DNA of 64,000 nucleotides, from the NCBI GenBank assembly GCA_025458105.1, contig JALOTD010000027.1:41561-105560 (forward strand), in the 5' to 3' direction. The notes beneath the pieces are model-generated. The model worked only from the letters and a program-made list of their open reading frames with translations, was not told where the DNA came from and made no database searches. The position numbers and the translations under genes were made by a program. Positions 9,872 to 18,312 of the stretch are shown piece after piece (the first letter of the stretch is position 1; every line of letters starts with the position of its first letter). This stretch comes from Tabrizicola sp. (GTDB lineage Bacteria > Pseudomonadota > Alphaproteobacteria > Rhodobacterales > Rhodobacteraceae).

Positions 9872-10026
9872 AGACCGCTGACCTGAACGATTTCAACGGG
9901 TTGCAATTTGGCGTTAGAGTGGTGTTAACTTTCTGGAGCGCAGGCCCAAACCCAACCCTTGCGGGCGTTGCGATGCCACTCGGGCTGGGTTAACGTCGCG
10001 GCGCACTCTGGAGAAGGGCGGCTGCC

Positions 10027-10815
10027 ATGGCACAAGAACCCTTGCGGCGGACAACCCGCGTCGGCTCTGGTCGCGCTGACGAAGGGGTAAAGCCGAAGAT
10101 ATGGGCCGAGGGCGACCAGCGCCCGCCCTTCGTCCTGCGCGCCTTCGGCAAGGCCAGCTTGCACCTGTCGCGACTGGGTGTCGCGCCCCTGAATGCCTGG
10201 GCCGCGCACACTGCCCGCCGCGTCGCGGTCAATGTCGGCAACGGTGCCGGTCGGATCCCCGAGGCGAAGCTGGGCCGCGTGGCGCGCTTTGTACCGTCGC
10301 ATTTGCGGGTCGCCGCCTGGATCAAGAATTTCGCGGCCGTGATGGCCCATGCCAGTGCGACAGCCGATCCCGACCACAAGCGCGGGAATGCCCTGGTGGC
10401 CGAGATCGAGCCGCATCTGTGGAACTTCGAGGCGGCAAACCCTGCCCCCGCCACCGTGCCCGCAGCGCCGCCTCCGATGCCCGAGGATGCCCCGACCGAA
10501 CCTGCGCCCGTTGTCCTTGCTGAACCCAAGGCGCCAGAGGCCGATCCGCTTGCCGCGATCCGGGGCGACCTGGATGGCAAGTCAGCCTCCGCAGCCCCCG
10601 CCCGAAAGCGCTGGGGCGATGCAGGCGCGGCGCAGCCTGCTGGCCCGGCCCTGCCCCCCGACCCGCCCGGTCCGCTGGCCACGACCGCCATTCAGGTCAT
10701 CGGCTATCTGATCGGCTGGTCTACGACCATTCTGGCACTGCCCTACGGCGCCGCCCGTGCGCTGTGGCTGTATGTGAAGGGCACCGATCTGCGGGGGATC
10801 GGGACGGACGACTGA
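10027..10815 (+). CDS. Conserved hypothetical protein with proline-rich linker and C-terminal membrane segment
   Basis: Unrecognised 262-residue protein. The N-terminal half is basic and folded-looking, with RAFGKASLHLSRLG near residue 40 and HLRVAAWIKNF near 95. Residues about 140-215 are rich in Pro, Ala and Glu. A hydrophobic stretch at about 223-247 (TTAIQVIGYLIGWSTTILAL) suggests one or two membrane passes near the C terminus. A GGAGAAGGG Shine-Dalgarno sequence precedes the ATG. It stands alone between the glnA terminator and a convergent hydrolase gene. No function is assigned. Confidence 0.7.
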   Translation: MAQEPLRRTTRVGSGRADEGVKPKIWAEGDQRPPFVLRAFGKASLHLSRLGVAPLNAWAAHTARRVAVNVGNGAGRIPEAKLGRVARFVPSHLRVAAWIKNFAAVMAHASATADPDHKRGNALVAEIEPHLWNFEAANPAPATVPAAPPPMPEDAPTEPAPVVLAEPKAPEADPLAAIRGDLDGKSASAAPARKRWGDAGAAQPAGPALPPDPPGPLATTAIQVIGYLIGWSTTILALPYGAARALWLYVKGTDLRGIGTDD

Positions 10816-10850
10816 CCCCTGTCGGGACGCAACCCGCGCGGACCCTGCGG

Positions 10851-11726
10851 TCAGCCCAGCAAGGTCTTGCGCATGAAGGCCAGCATCTCGGCGCGAACTG
10901 GATCGGTCTCGAACGGCTCTCCGCCATGGCCCGCGCCTTGCACAAGCTTGTAGTCCACCTCGGCATCCGGATCGGCGGCCAGCCAGGCTTCGCGCAGGCG
11001 CTTGGATTGCAGGTCGGGAACGATCCGGTCGGCATCGCCATGCCGCAACATCAGGGGGGGCAGCGTCTCACGCAGCCGGTCCAGCCGACCGATCGGCCCC
11101 ATCGCGCGGGCGGCGGCGCGGTTTTCCGCGACGGGATAGCCCAGAAGCTGGCTTTCCGGGCTTTCGGGAACATCCGACGGCCCGGTGACCGAGACCCGTC
11201 CCAAAGTGGCCATGTCCTGATCCATGGTCGAGAAATCCATCGGCCCGTAAAGCCCGATCACGCCGCGCGGTGGCAGGCCCACCTCGACCAGGCTCAGCGC
11301 CGTCGAGACCGCTAGGAACGCCCCGGCGGAATAGCCCATCAGCACAAGGCGCGAGGGATCAAGGCCCAATTCCTCACCATGCCGCTGAAGATGCACCACG
11401 GCGGCAAGGCAATCTTCGGCCTGGGCGGGCCAGCGGTCGGTCCCCGACAGACGATAATTCACTCGGACTGCCGCGATACCAGCATCCGGGATTTCGGGCC
11501 AGATGTTGATCCCGATCTTGTCGCCCTGCCGAAAGCCGCCGCCATGAAACATCATCAGGACGGGGGCCGGCGTTGACCCACCGGGATGGGTGATGTCCAT
11601 GCGCTGCCGGGGATCGGTGCCATAGGCCACCTCGTCCGGCGCGGGGGGACGCCAGCGCGCATAGGCGAGGCCACCTGCCGCAGCCGTGAAGCCAAGCAAA
11701 AGGGTTCTGCGGATAAGTCCGGGCAT
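10851..11726 (-). CDS. Alpha/beta hydrolase fold esterase-like protein, probably exported
   Basis: Serine hydrolase of the alpha/beta fold (BD-FAE / lipase-like branch), 291 residues. The N terminus MPGLIRRTLLLGFTAAAGG looks like a twin-arginine or Sec export signal. The oxyanion segment MMFHGGGFRQGD is near residue 62, the nucleophile elbow GYSAGA near 133, and the acid/histidine pair in HGDADRIVP and GAGHGGEPF. The start at 11726 is chosen over an upstream in-frame start at 11873 because the signal sequence begins there. The DUF3445 gene ends 11 bases upstream on the same strand, so the two may be cotranscribed. The substrate is unknown. Confidence 0.8.
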   Translation of the reverse strand: MPGLIRRTLLLGFTAAAGGLAYARWRPPAPDEVAYGTDPRQRMDITHPGGSTPAPVLMMFHGGGFRQGDKIGINIWPEIPDAGIAAVRVNYRLSGTDRWPAQAEDCLAAVVHLQRHGEELGLDPSRLVLMGYSAGAFLAVSTALSLVEVGLPPRGVIGLYGPMDFSTMDQDMATLGRVSVTGPSDVPESPESQLLGYPVAENRAAARAMGPIGRLDRLRETLPPLMLRHGDADRIVPDLQSKRLREAWLAADPDAEVDYKLVQGAGHGGEPFETDPVRAEMLAFMRKTLLG

Positions 11727-11736
11727 GGGCAGTCCT

Positions 11737-12534
11737 TCAGTGCATCGCGGCGCAGAGGGCCGCATAGTCTTCGGGCGCGATCTGGACCGCGTCGACGACG
11801 ATGGTGTGAATGGCAAACAGCACCACCTGCGTCTGGGCCAAGCGCAGAAGGGTCTGGCGTTCGCAGCGGACATAGGACCGCCCGGTGGGCTGACGGCGCC
11901 AGTCCCCCTCGACCCTTGGATGGTGGAGGTGGAAGCTGTCGTAGGTGAAGAAGTTCATCCGCCACAGGGGCTGTTCCGGCCGGATGGCGGTGAACAGGCG
12001 GTGCACGCGCGTGGCAAGCTGGTCATCGTAGATCTCGACCGGCTGGTGGATGCCGGTCATCGGGCGACCCAGCTTCTGCGCCAAGGTCCAGGAGGCGGGG
12101 AAGCACAGGATCGCCCCGGTCAGATCATATTCCGCGCCGGTCGACTGCATCAGGCAGAGGTCCTGCTGAACCAGACGGCCCAGGGTCAGCAAGGGTTGCG
12201 CGGGGTCAAGGGGAACGGTCACGCCGTCGGGGCGGGTGACATGGCTGTGGGTGATCGTAAAGCCCGGCTCGGCGCCGAGCCAGTCAAGGACAGTGGCGTA
12301 GAGCTCGTCTGCCGCTGGTCGGGCGTGGGGGAGAAGCGCGTGAACCACGTCGGGCTGTGCCGCGATCAGCCGGTCGCGCAGCGCCATCTGCGCGGCGTAA
12401 GCCTCATCCACCCGCAGCCAGTCGCGGCCCTGCACCGGCTGGATACCCGGCAAGCGGCGGGTGGCCGGGTCCTGCCACGGGTGAAGCGGCAGCCGGTCCT
12501 GCAGGATGGGGGCGTCTTGCATCGGGTTCGCCAT
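11737..12534 (-). CDS. DUF3445 family protein (haem-dependent oxidative N-demethylase-like)
   Basis: 265 residues with features of DUF3445, the family of the alpha subunit of a haem-dependent oxidative N-demethylase. Visible landmarks are LQDRLPLHPW at the start, GAILCFPASWTLAQKLGRPM near residue 145, HQPVEIYDDQLATRV near 165 and WRMNFFTYDS near 192. Histidines HLHHPR near 203 could be functional. The partner beta/gamma subunits are not adjacent, so the exact reaction is uncertain. It lies divergent from dddP with 133 bases between, and upstream of the alpha/beta hydrolase on the same strand. Confidence 0.75.
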   Translation of the reverse strand: MANPMQDAPILQDRLPLHPWQDPATRRLPGIQPVQGRDWLRVDEAYAAQMALRDRLIAAQPDVVHALLPHARPAADELYATVLDWLGAEPGFTITHSHVTRPDGVTVPLDPAQPLLTLGRLVQQDLCLMQSTGAEYDLTGAILCFPASWTLAQKLGRPMTGIHQPVEIYDDQLATRVHRLFTAIRPEQPLWRMNFFTYDSFHLHHPRVEGDWRRQPTGRSYVRCERQTLLRLAQTQVVLFAIHTIVVDAVQIAPEDYAALCAAMH

Positions 12535-12667
12535 GGCGGTCTTTGATCATGCAAGGTTCGCCACTGCAACCAACACGTTTGCGACCGATGGCGTCGCGGA
12601 TGGTGAAGCGGCAATTCGCCGCCGGGGCAGTCTGAGGCAAAGGGGGCTTGGGGCAAAGGGGGATGCC

Positions 12668-14002
12668 ATGACCTACCACCGCGACCGCCGGAAGATCGAC
12701 CCCTCGCGCGGGGCAGCGCTGGGGGATGGCAGCCCGAACGACAACGACCGGGTGGAGATCGGGCCGACGCAACTGGCGTTCCAGGAATGGGCGGCGCTGG
12801 GGTTGGCGTTGCCGGACCTGTCGCGGATGCGGACGGATCGGTGGAAGCGTCTGGTCGCGGGGCTGGTGGCGCGGGACTATGGCGGGTTGTTGATGTTCGA
12901 TCCGCTGAACATCCGCTATGCGAGCGACACGACGAACATGCAGCTTTGGAACACGCACAACCCGTTCCGCGCCTGCCTTCTCTGCGCCGACGGGCATATG
13001 GTGATGTGGGAGTACAAGAACTCGCCCTTTCTGGTGACGTTCAACCCGCTGGTGAAAGAGCTGCGGTCCGGGGCGACGTTCTTCTACAATTCGACGGGAG
13101 ATCGGGGCGTTCAGGCCGCGCAGGGGTTTGCGGCGCAGGTCGATGAGGTGATGCGCGAACATGCCGGGACCAACCGGCGGCTGGCGGTGGACAAGATCAT
13201 GGTCCATGGCCTGCGCGCGCTGGAGGCGATCGGGTTTGCGGTCGAGGAAGGCGAGGAGGTGACGGAGCGGGTCCGCGCGGTGAAGACGCCGGACGAGATC
13301 CTGGCGATGCGCTGTGCGCATGCGGCCTGCGAAGCGGGGATAGCCGAGATGGAAGCCTTCGCCCGCGAAAACGTGCCGAAGGGAGGCGTCAGCGAGGATG
13401 CGATCTGGGCGGAGTTGCATGCGGCGAACATCCGGCGCGGGGGTGAGTGGATCGAGACGCGATTGCTCGCCTCGGGGCCGCGGACGAACCCCTGGTTTCA
13501 GGAATGCGGACCGCGGCTGGTGCAGCCGAACGAGATCGTGGCCTTCGATACCGACCTGATCGGCTGTTACGGCTTTTGCATCGACATCAGCCGCACCTGG
13601 TGGGTGGGCGACGCCCGGCCCTCGAATGCCATGGTCAACGCGTACCACCATGCGCTTGACCACATCGCCGACCACAAGGCGCGGCTCAAGCCCGGGGTGA
13701 CCATCGAGGAACTGGTCATGCAGGGCCACGTGCTGGCCCCGGAATACTGGGCGCAGAAATACAGCTGCAAGATGCACGGCGTGGGCCTGTGCGATGAATG
13801 GCCCTATGTCCACTACCCCGACGGCTGGCTTCCCGGTGCCTTCGATGCGGCGCTGGAACCGGGGATGGTTCTTTGCGTCGAGGCGCTGGTCAGCCCGGAA
13901 GGCGGGGATTTCTCGATCAAGCTGGAGGATCAGGTCCTGATCACTGAGACTGGCTGCGAGACACTGACCCGCTATCCTTTCGACCCGCGCCTGATGGGGT
14001 AG
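12668..14002 (+). CDS. dddP: Dimethylsulfoniopropionate (DMSP) lyase DddP, M24 peptidase fold
   Basis: Cleaves DMSP to dimethyl sulfide and acrylate. DddP is a metal-dependent lyase with the creatinase/prolidase fold; this copy has 444 residues, the normal length. The start begins RKIDPSRGAALGD after a short N terminus, and the segment NDNDRVEIGPTQLAF is characteristic of DddP rather than of Xaa-Pro peptidases. Metal ligands are visible as the two Asp of AFDTDLIG, Asp in DISRTWW, His in MHGVGLCDEWP, Glu in CVEALVSPEGGDF and Glu in IKLEDQVL. AAAGGGGG lies 8 bases before the ATG; an upstream in-frame start at 12506 gives an unconserved tail. It abuts the convergent EEP gene with no gap. Confidence 0.9.
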   Translation: MTYHRDRRKIDPSRGAALGDGSPNDNDRVEIGPTQLAFQEWAALGLALPDLSRMRTDRWKRLVAGLVARDYGGLLMFDPLNIRYASDTTNMQLWNTHNPFRACLLCADGHMVMWEYKNSPFLVTFNPLVKELRSGATFFYNSTGDRGVQAAQGFAAQVDEVMREHAGTNRRLAVDKIMVHGLRALEAIGFAVEEGEEVTERVRAVKTPDEILAMRCAHAACEAGIAEMEAFARENVPKGGVSEDAIWAELHAANIRRGGEWIETRLLASGPRTNPWFQECGPRLVQPNEIVAFDTDLIGCYGFCIDISRTWWVGDARPSNAMVNAYHHALDHIADHKARLKPGVTIEELVMQGHVLAPEYWAQKYSCKMHGVGLCDEWPYVHYPDGWLPGAFDAALEPGMVLCVEALVSPEGGDFSIKLEDQVLITETGCETLTRYPFDPRLMG

Positions 14003-14920
14003 CTACGGCTCCAGATAGGTCAGAAGCCCCATATGATCCGATCCCAGCGCCGGGCGCAGCGTGATCCGCCCGCCTGAGGTGGCGAAGGCATGGTCGATCG
14101 GCAGGCTGGGCAGCGTCGAAAACCCGACAAACGTTCCTGGCGATGGACCAGCCGGACGGGTTCCGGCCGCCGCGGCCATCCGCTTGACCGAGGCCCCCCA
14201 GCGGACCATGTTGAAATCGCCGGCCATCAGCACCGGCCCTTCCAGCCCGGCAAGAATGGGTGCCAGATGGTCGACCTGGTGCGCCTGAGGAAAAGGCCAG
14301 GGCCAATGCAGATGGACCGACACAATCCAAACCGGCATTTCCTCTTGCGTGCCACGCCACATCACCCGCATGGCCGCCAGCCCCTCGGCGCAGATCCGCG
14401 CCCCAGGAATCGGCGTAAGGCTGGTCAGAACTGCCGGTCCACCGACACCCGTCCCCGGGCAGACATGCTGATGCGGCAACCGGTCCTGCAGCGCGGTAAG
14501 CAGGGCCAGGTTGGGCTGCGACACCTCCTGCAGTGTCACCGCAACTGCGCCCGACGCGCGCATGTCGGCCTCAAGCCCCGCCAGATCATAGTTATCGAAG
14601 CGCAGGTTCTTCTGATAGAGCACCACCTGTCCGCTCGGCCCCGGCCAGACTTGCGCCAGCAGCACGGGCGCACCCGCGCACATCGCAAACAGGATCGACC
14701 AGAACGCCGCAACCTGCAGGCCCAGCATCGACGCCGCAATGGCCAGCACAAGGACGAGGCCCACAATATAGGCCCGAAATACCGCCAGGGAATCGCCAAA
14801 CGGATGCAGGTTTCCGAAGAAACTCAGCACCACGACCGCGATTGCAAGAATGAGAGCGGTCCCGACCAGCATCTGCCAAAGCTTGCCGGATCCTTCGTCG
14901 TCGTCTTCCGTCACACTCAC
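14003..14920 (-). CDS. Endonuclease/exonuclease/phosphatase family protein with N-terminal membrane domain
   Basis: 305 residues. Three hydrophobic segments (about residues 17-37, 47-66, 70-90) precede a periplasmic EEP domain. Catalytic landmarks are Glu in LQEVSQ, His in SVHLHWPWP, the Asp/Asn of AGDFNMV, the PIDHAF pair and the final SDHMGL. The family includes DNases, sphingomyelinases and phosphoinositide phosphatases; the substrate cannot be told here. The start lies 3 bases after the TetR stop, so it is likely cotranscribed with that regulator. It converges with dddP, the two stop codons being adjacent. Confidence 0.82.
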   Translation of the reverse strand: MSVTEDDDEGSGKLWQMLVGTALILAIAVVVLSFFGNLHPFGDSLAVFRAYIVGLVLVLAIAASMLGLQVAAFWSILFAMCAGAPVLLAQVWPGPSGQVVLYQKNLRFDNYDLAGLEADMRASGAVAVTLQEVSQPNLALLTALQDRLPHQHVCPGTGVGGPAVLTSLTPIPGARICAEGLAAMRVMWRGTQEEMPVWIVSVHLHWPWPFPQAHQVDHLAPILAGLEGPVLMAGDFNMVRWGASVKRMAAAAGTRPAGPSPGTFVGFSTLPSLPIDHAFATSGGRITLRPALGSDHMGLLTYLEP

Positions 14921-14923
14921 CGG

Positions 14924-15517
14924 TCAACCAGTCCCATCTGCCCCTGCACCCCTCAGCAGGTTCTGCACCAATGACCCAAGTTGCCCGCGCATGTCCACAT
15001 CTGTCGTGATCCGCAGGCCCTCAAGTCCCAGGACGGCCGCATAAAGTGTCTGTGCGGCAAGATTGCGGTCAGTCTTGGCCATGCCCGCGGCAGCAAGGAA
15101 ATCGGTAAGGTCAGCCAGCCTCTGGCGGTCAACTCGCGTCACCACGGCCCGCGCGCGCGGATCGATCCGGCCCCATTCGCGGAGTGCAGGTTCAACCTCG
15201 ATGCCGCCGTAGACCTCGCCCGGCCGGACCGAGACCAGGTCGAGCAGAAGCTGCAACTGCCCCGGCCCATCGCGCCCCGATGCCCGGACCGCTGCGGTGA
15301 TTTCGGTCGTGGCAAGCCGTTCCCAGAATTCAAGCATTACTTGATGAAACTCGCCGAGATCCTTGAAATGCCAATAGAATGACCCCTTGGTAGTGCCGAT
15401 TTCGCGCGCCAGCGCCTCGACTTTCACTCCGGCAATTCCCCCGCGCACCAGCGCGCGCAGGCCCGCCAGTACCCAATCCTTCTTCCCCAGCCGTGCCTTT
15501 GGATCTGCCCCTTGCAT
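14924..15517 (-). CDS. TetR/AcrR family transcriptional regulator
   Basis: 197 residues. The N-terminal helix-turn-helix is clear: LALRALVRGG-type helix, then VEALAREIGTTKGSFYWHFKD at about residues 30-50. The ligand domain follows and is not recognisable. The ATG at 15517 is chosen because it places the helix-turn-helix at the usual distance; an in-frame start at 15595 would cross the operator region. Divergent to it is a small membrane protein gene, and the intergenic region contains two copies of CATACG-N4-CGTATG, which are likely its own operators. The EEP gene follows 3 bases downstream. Confidence 0.88.
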   Translation of the reverse strand: MQGADPKARLGKKDWVLAGLRALVRGGIAGVKVEALAREIGTTKGSFYWHFKDLGEFHQVMLEFWERLATTEITAAVRASGRDGPGQLQLLLDLVSVRPGEVYGGIEVEPALREWGRIDPRARAVVTRVDRQRLADLTDFLAAAGMAKTDRNLAAQTLYAAVLGLEGLRITTDVDMRGQLGSLVQNLLRGAGADGTG

Positions 15518-15525
15518 GCGGCAAA

Positions 15526-15584
15526 CATACGCAGGCGTATGGACAAGGTCCAGCAGTCTGTCTAAAACCATACGCATCCGTATG
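15526..15584. promoter_or_regulatory. Two palindromic operators CATACG-N4-CGTATG in the tetR divergent promoter
   Basis: Copy one is at 15526-15541 (CATACGCAGGCGTATG), copy two at 15569-15584 (CATACG CATC CGTATG). Centres are 43 bp apart, about four helical turns, placing both on the same face of the DNA. The first lies just upstream of the regulator start codon; the second ends at the Shine-Dalgarno sequence of the membrane protein gene. This arrangement suggests autoregulation plus repression of the divergent gene. Confidence 0.8.
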
Positions 15585-15593
15585 GAGGACATC

Positions 15594-15965
15594 ATGAACC
15601 CCTGGCTTCTGGCCGCCGGCGTTGCGGCCCTGCTTCTGAACCTGATCCATATCTTTCTGGGCGGGCGCGAGATTCACCGTCCGATGGTCGCCGCGCATTG
15701 GCCGGAACCTGCCAAGGCCGTCTGGTCGGTCGTCTGGCATGCGACGACGGCGGTCATGGCCTTTGGCGGGCTCGCGCTGATCGCTGCGGCCTACCGCCCT
15801 GACCAGGCGCTTGCCCTCTCGGCCCTGCCCATCACGCTGTTTGTCTCGGCAGCCGTGCTGTTCGTCTTCTATGGGCTGAAGCGGCTTGGCTCGCTTTGGA
15901 TCTTGCCGCAGTGGATCGCGTTTTCTGCGATTTCGGCGCTGGCCGTGGTTGGCCTTACGGTCTGA
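15594..15965 (+). CDS. Small four-helix membrane protein controlled by the divergent TetR
   Basis: 123 residues with four hydrophobic segments at about 3-22, 44-66, 73-93 and 101-122. Conserved-looking polar residues include the HIFLGGREIHRP segment after helix one and WHATTAVM in helix two, where the histidines could be functional. GGAGGA at 15584-15589 precedes the ATG at 15594, favouring this start over the ATG at 15582 that lies inside the operator. No family function is recognised. The TetR operator overlapping its leader implies it is the main regulated target. Confidence 0.75.
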   Translation: MNPWLLAAGVAALLLNLIHIFLGGREIHRPMVAAHWPEPAKAVWSVVWHATTAVMAFGGLALIAAAYRPDQALALSALPITLFVSAAVLFVFYGLKRLGSLWILPQWIAFSAISALAVVGLTV

Positions 15966-15971
15966 CCCAAA

Positions 15972-16009
15972 GCGCCGGGGGGGCAGGTCTTCGGACCTGG
16001 CCCGGCGCC
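15972..16009 (+). terminator. GC-rich hairpin with UUCG loop after the small membrane protein gene
   Basis: The inner stem CAGGTC-TTCG-GACCTG is perfect with a stable UUCG tetraloop. The outer arms GCGCCGGG and CCCGGCGC extend it with a few bulged G residues. There is no T tract, so it may be a terminator or a stabilising 3' structure. Confidence 0.5.
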
Positions 16010-16112
16010 AGCCCGTCTGCGCATGGGCCGGATCACTGCCGTCCCCTAAGCCTTGCGCCCCTGCACGGCGCGGCGTAAGGGGGCGGCGACTATTCCTACC
16101 CGGAGGCCCCCG

Positions 16113-17417
16113 ATGATCCCGCGCTACTCCCGTCCCGAAATGGTGGCGATCTGGTCCCCGGAAACCCGCTTCAAGATCTGGTTCGAGATCGAGGCCCATG
16201 CCTGCGACGCCCAGGCCGCCTTAGGCGTGATCCCGAAGGCCAATGCCGAGGCGGTGTGGCGAGCCAAGGACGTGCAGTTCGACGTCGCACGGATCGACGA
16301 GATCGAGGCGGTGACCAAGCACGACGTGATCGCCTTCCTGACCCACCTGGCCGAACATATCGGGGCCGAGGACGCGCGGTTCGTGCACCAGGGGATGACG
16401 TCCTCTGACGTGCTGGACACCACGCTGAACATCCAGCTGGTGCGGGCGGCGGACCTTTTGCTTAAGGGCCTTGACCGGGTGCTGGCAGCGCTGAAGACCC
16501 GCGCCTATGAGCACAAGGATACCGTGCGCATCGGCCGGTCGCATGGCATCCATGCCGAGCCGACCACCATGGGCCTGACCTTTGCCCGCTTCTACGCCGA
16601 GATGGCGCGCAACCGACAACGGCTTGAAAACGCTAGGGCCGAGGTCGCGACGGGGGCAATCTCCGGCGCGGTCGGGACCTTCGCCAACATCGACCCGCGC
16701 GTCGAGGAGCATGTCTGCAAGATGCTGGGCCTGGCGCCTGAGCCGATCAGCACTCAGGTGATCCCCCGCGACCGGCATGCGATGTTTTTCGCCACGTTGG
16801 GCGTGATTGCGTCAAGCATCGAGAACGTCGCCATCGAGATCCGCCACATGCAGCGGACCGAGGTGCTGGAGGCCGAGGAGTTCTTCTCGCCGGGCCAGAA
16901 GGGCAGTTCCGCGATGCCGCACAAGCGGAACCCGGTGCTGACCGAGAACCTGACGGGCCTCGCGCGGCTGGTGCGGATGGCCGTGGTCCCGGCGCTGGAG
17001 AATGTGGCGCTGTGGCACGAGCGGGACATCTCGCACAGCTCGGTGGAGCGGATGATCGGCCCCGACACGACGATCACGCTGGATTTCGCGCTGCACCGGC
17101 TGGCAGGGGTCGTCGAAAAGCTGGTCGTCTACCCCGACAACATGCTGAAGAACATGAACAAGTTCAAAGGCCTGGTCATGTCGCAGCGCGTCCTCTTGGC
17201 GCTGACCCAGGCGGGCGTCTCCCGCGAGGACAGCTATCGCCTGGTCCAGCGCAACGCGATGAAGGTCTGGGAAAAGGGCGCGGATTTCAAGACCGAGCTC
17301 TTGGCCGACCCCGAGGTCACGGCGGCCCTGAGCCCCGCTGAAATCGAAGAGAAATTCGACCTTGGCTACCACACCAAGCATGTCGACACGATCTTCGCCC
17401 GGGTTTTCGGCAGCTGA
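16113..17417 (+). CDS. purB: Adenylosuccinate lyase
   Basis: Catalyses two steps of purine synthesis: SAICAR to AICAR, and adenylosuccinate to AMP, both with release of fumarate. 434 residues, usual length. The superfamily signature GSSAMPHKRNPV is near residue 265, with TSSDVLDTT near 92 and the catalytic histidine region RSHGIHAEPTT near 141. The start MIPRYSRPEM is the family start and has a CGGAGG Shine-Dalgarno sequence. It is monocistronic in this window. Confidence 0.96.
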   Translation: MIPRYSRPEMVAIWSPETRFKIWFEIEAHACDAQAALGVIPKANAEAVWRAKDVQFDVARIDEIEAVTKHDVIAFLTHLAEHIGAEDARFVHQGMTSSDVLDTTLNIQLVRAADLLLKGLDRVLAALKTRAYEHKDTVRIGRSHGIHAEPTTMGLTFARFYAEMARNRQRLENARAEVATGAISGAVGTFANIDPRVEEHVCKMLGLAPEPISTQVIPRDRHAMFFATLGVIASSIENVAIEIRHMQRTEVLEAEEFFSPGQKGSSAMPHKRNPVLTENLTGLARLVRMAVVPALENVALWHERDISHSSVERMIGPDTTITLDFALHRLAGVVEKLVVYPDNMLKNMNKFKGLVMSQRVLLALTQAGVSREDSYRLVQRNAMKVWEKGADFKTELLADPEVTAALSPAEIEEKFDLGYHTKHVDTIFARVFGS

Positions 17418-17515
17418 CGCAAGCGTGATCGACCTGCGGCAGGCCGCCGCAACAAAACCTGCTTGAACGCGGCACAGGCGTGCTACCTTTTCGGAAATTG
17501 CCGAAAGGGGCATCC

Positions 17516-18049
17516 ATGCGCATGATCCTTGCCGCCGCCGTCGCCTTGACCCCGCAGCTTGTGTTTGCGGCGGGCAGCGATGATACCGCGCCGCCGACGC
17601 CCACCGAAACCACCACGGAATGCGCCAAGGGCGAGGTCTGGGATGAAAAGACCAAAGCCTGCATCAAGGCGGAAGAGCAAAGCCTGAACGACGACCAGCG
17701 CTTTGGCGCGGTCCGGGAATTGGCCTATGCCGGCAGGCCGGATGAGGCGTTGGCGATCCTAGCCACGATGACCGAGGGCGAGACGGCGCGAGTTCTGACC
17801 TATCAGGGCTTCCTTCTGCGCCAGACCGGCAAGATCGAAGAGGGCATCGCCGCCTATGAGCGCGCGATTGCGCTGGATGAAGCCAATCATTTGGCCCGCA
17901 GCTATTACGGCCAACTTCTGGTGCAGATGGATGCCCTGCCCGAAGCCCGGCTCCAGCTTGCTGCCATCCGCATGTCTGGCGGTGGTGGAACCTGGGCCGA
18001 ACAGTCGCTGGCCGCCGCCATCGACACCGGCATCACCTATACCTACTGA
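17516..18049 (+). CDS. Secreted tetratricopeptide-repeat protein with Cys-flanked GxxWD motif
   Basis: 177 residues with a signal peptide (MRMILAAAVALTPQLVFAAG). After a Thr/Pro-rich linker comes a motif C-x2-GEVWD-x4-C (residues 36-48), then TPR-like helices: VRELAYAGRPDEALAIL, GFLLRQTGKIEEGIAAYERA and YYGQLLVQMDALPEARLQL. GAAAGGGG precedes the ATG. The next gene encodes a 54-residue secreted protein with the same Cys motif and lies only 26 bases downstream, so the two are likely cotranscribed. TPR content suggests a protein-binding role in the periplasm. Confidence 0.75.
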   Translation: MRMILAAAVALTPQLVFAAGSDDTAPPTPTETTTECAKGEVWDEKTKACIKAEEQSLNDDQRFGAVRELAYAGRPDEALAILATMTEGETARVLTYQGFLLRQTGKIEEGIAAYERAIALDEANHLARSYYGQLLVQMDALPEARLQLAAIRMSGGGGTWAEQSLAAAIDTGITYTY

Positions 18050-18075
18050 TCCCAACCCTGAACGGAGGACGACAC

Positions 18076-18240
18076 ATGAAGATCGCACTGACCCTCACCG
18101 CGCTTGCCCTCTCGCTGACCCCGGCGATGGCGTATTCTGGCTGCGCCGACAAGGCCAAGACGGAAACCGCCGCGTCCTGCATGCCCGGCACCACCTGGGA
18201 TGCGGCGACAGCGACCTGCACCGCCACGCCGTCCAGCTGA
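18076..18240 (+). CDS. 54-residue secreted protein with C-x2-G-x2-WD-x5-C motif
   Basis: Short gene with an AACGGAGGAC Shine-Dalgarno sequence. It encodes a signal peptide (MKIALTLTALALSLTPAMA) followed by about 35 residues containing three Cys besides one near the mature N terminus. The motif CMPGTTWDAATATC parallels CAKGEVWDEKTKAC in the gene upstream. The similarity suggests that the pair arose from a shared Cys module or that the two proteins act together. No function is known. Confidence 0.7.
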   Translation: MKIALTLTALALSLTPAMAYSGCADKAKTETAASCMPGTTWDAATATCTATPSS

Positions 18241-18312
18241 TGCAGGCGCGGCTAAGCCCGCGTTAACCCCGGCGCGCGAAGCTTCCTGTACCAGATTCGC
18301 AGGGAGCTTTGC

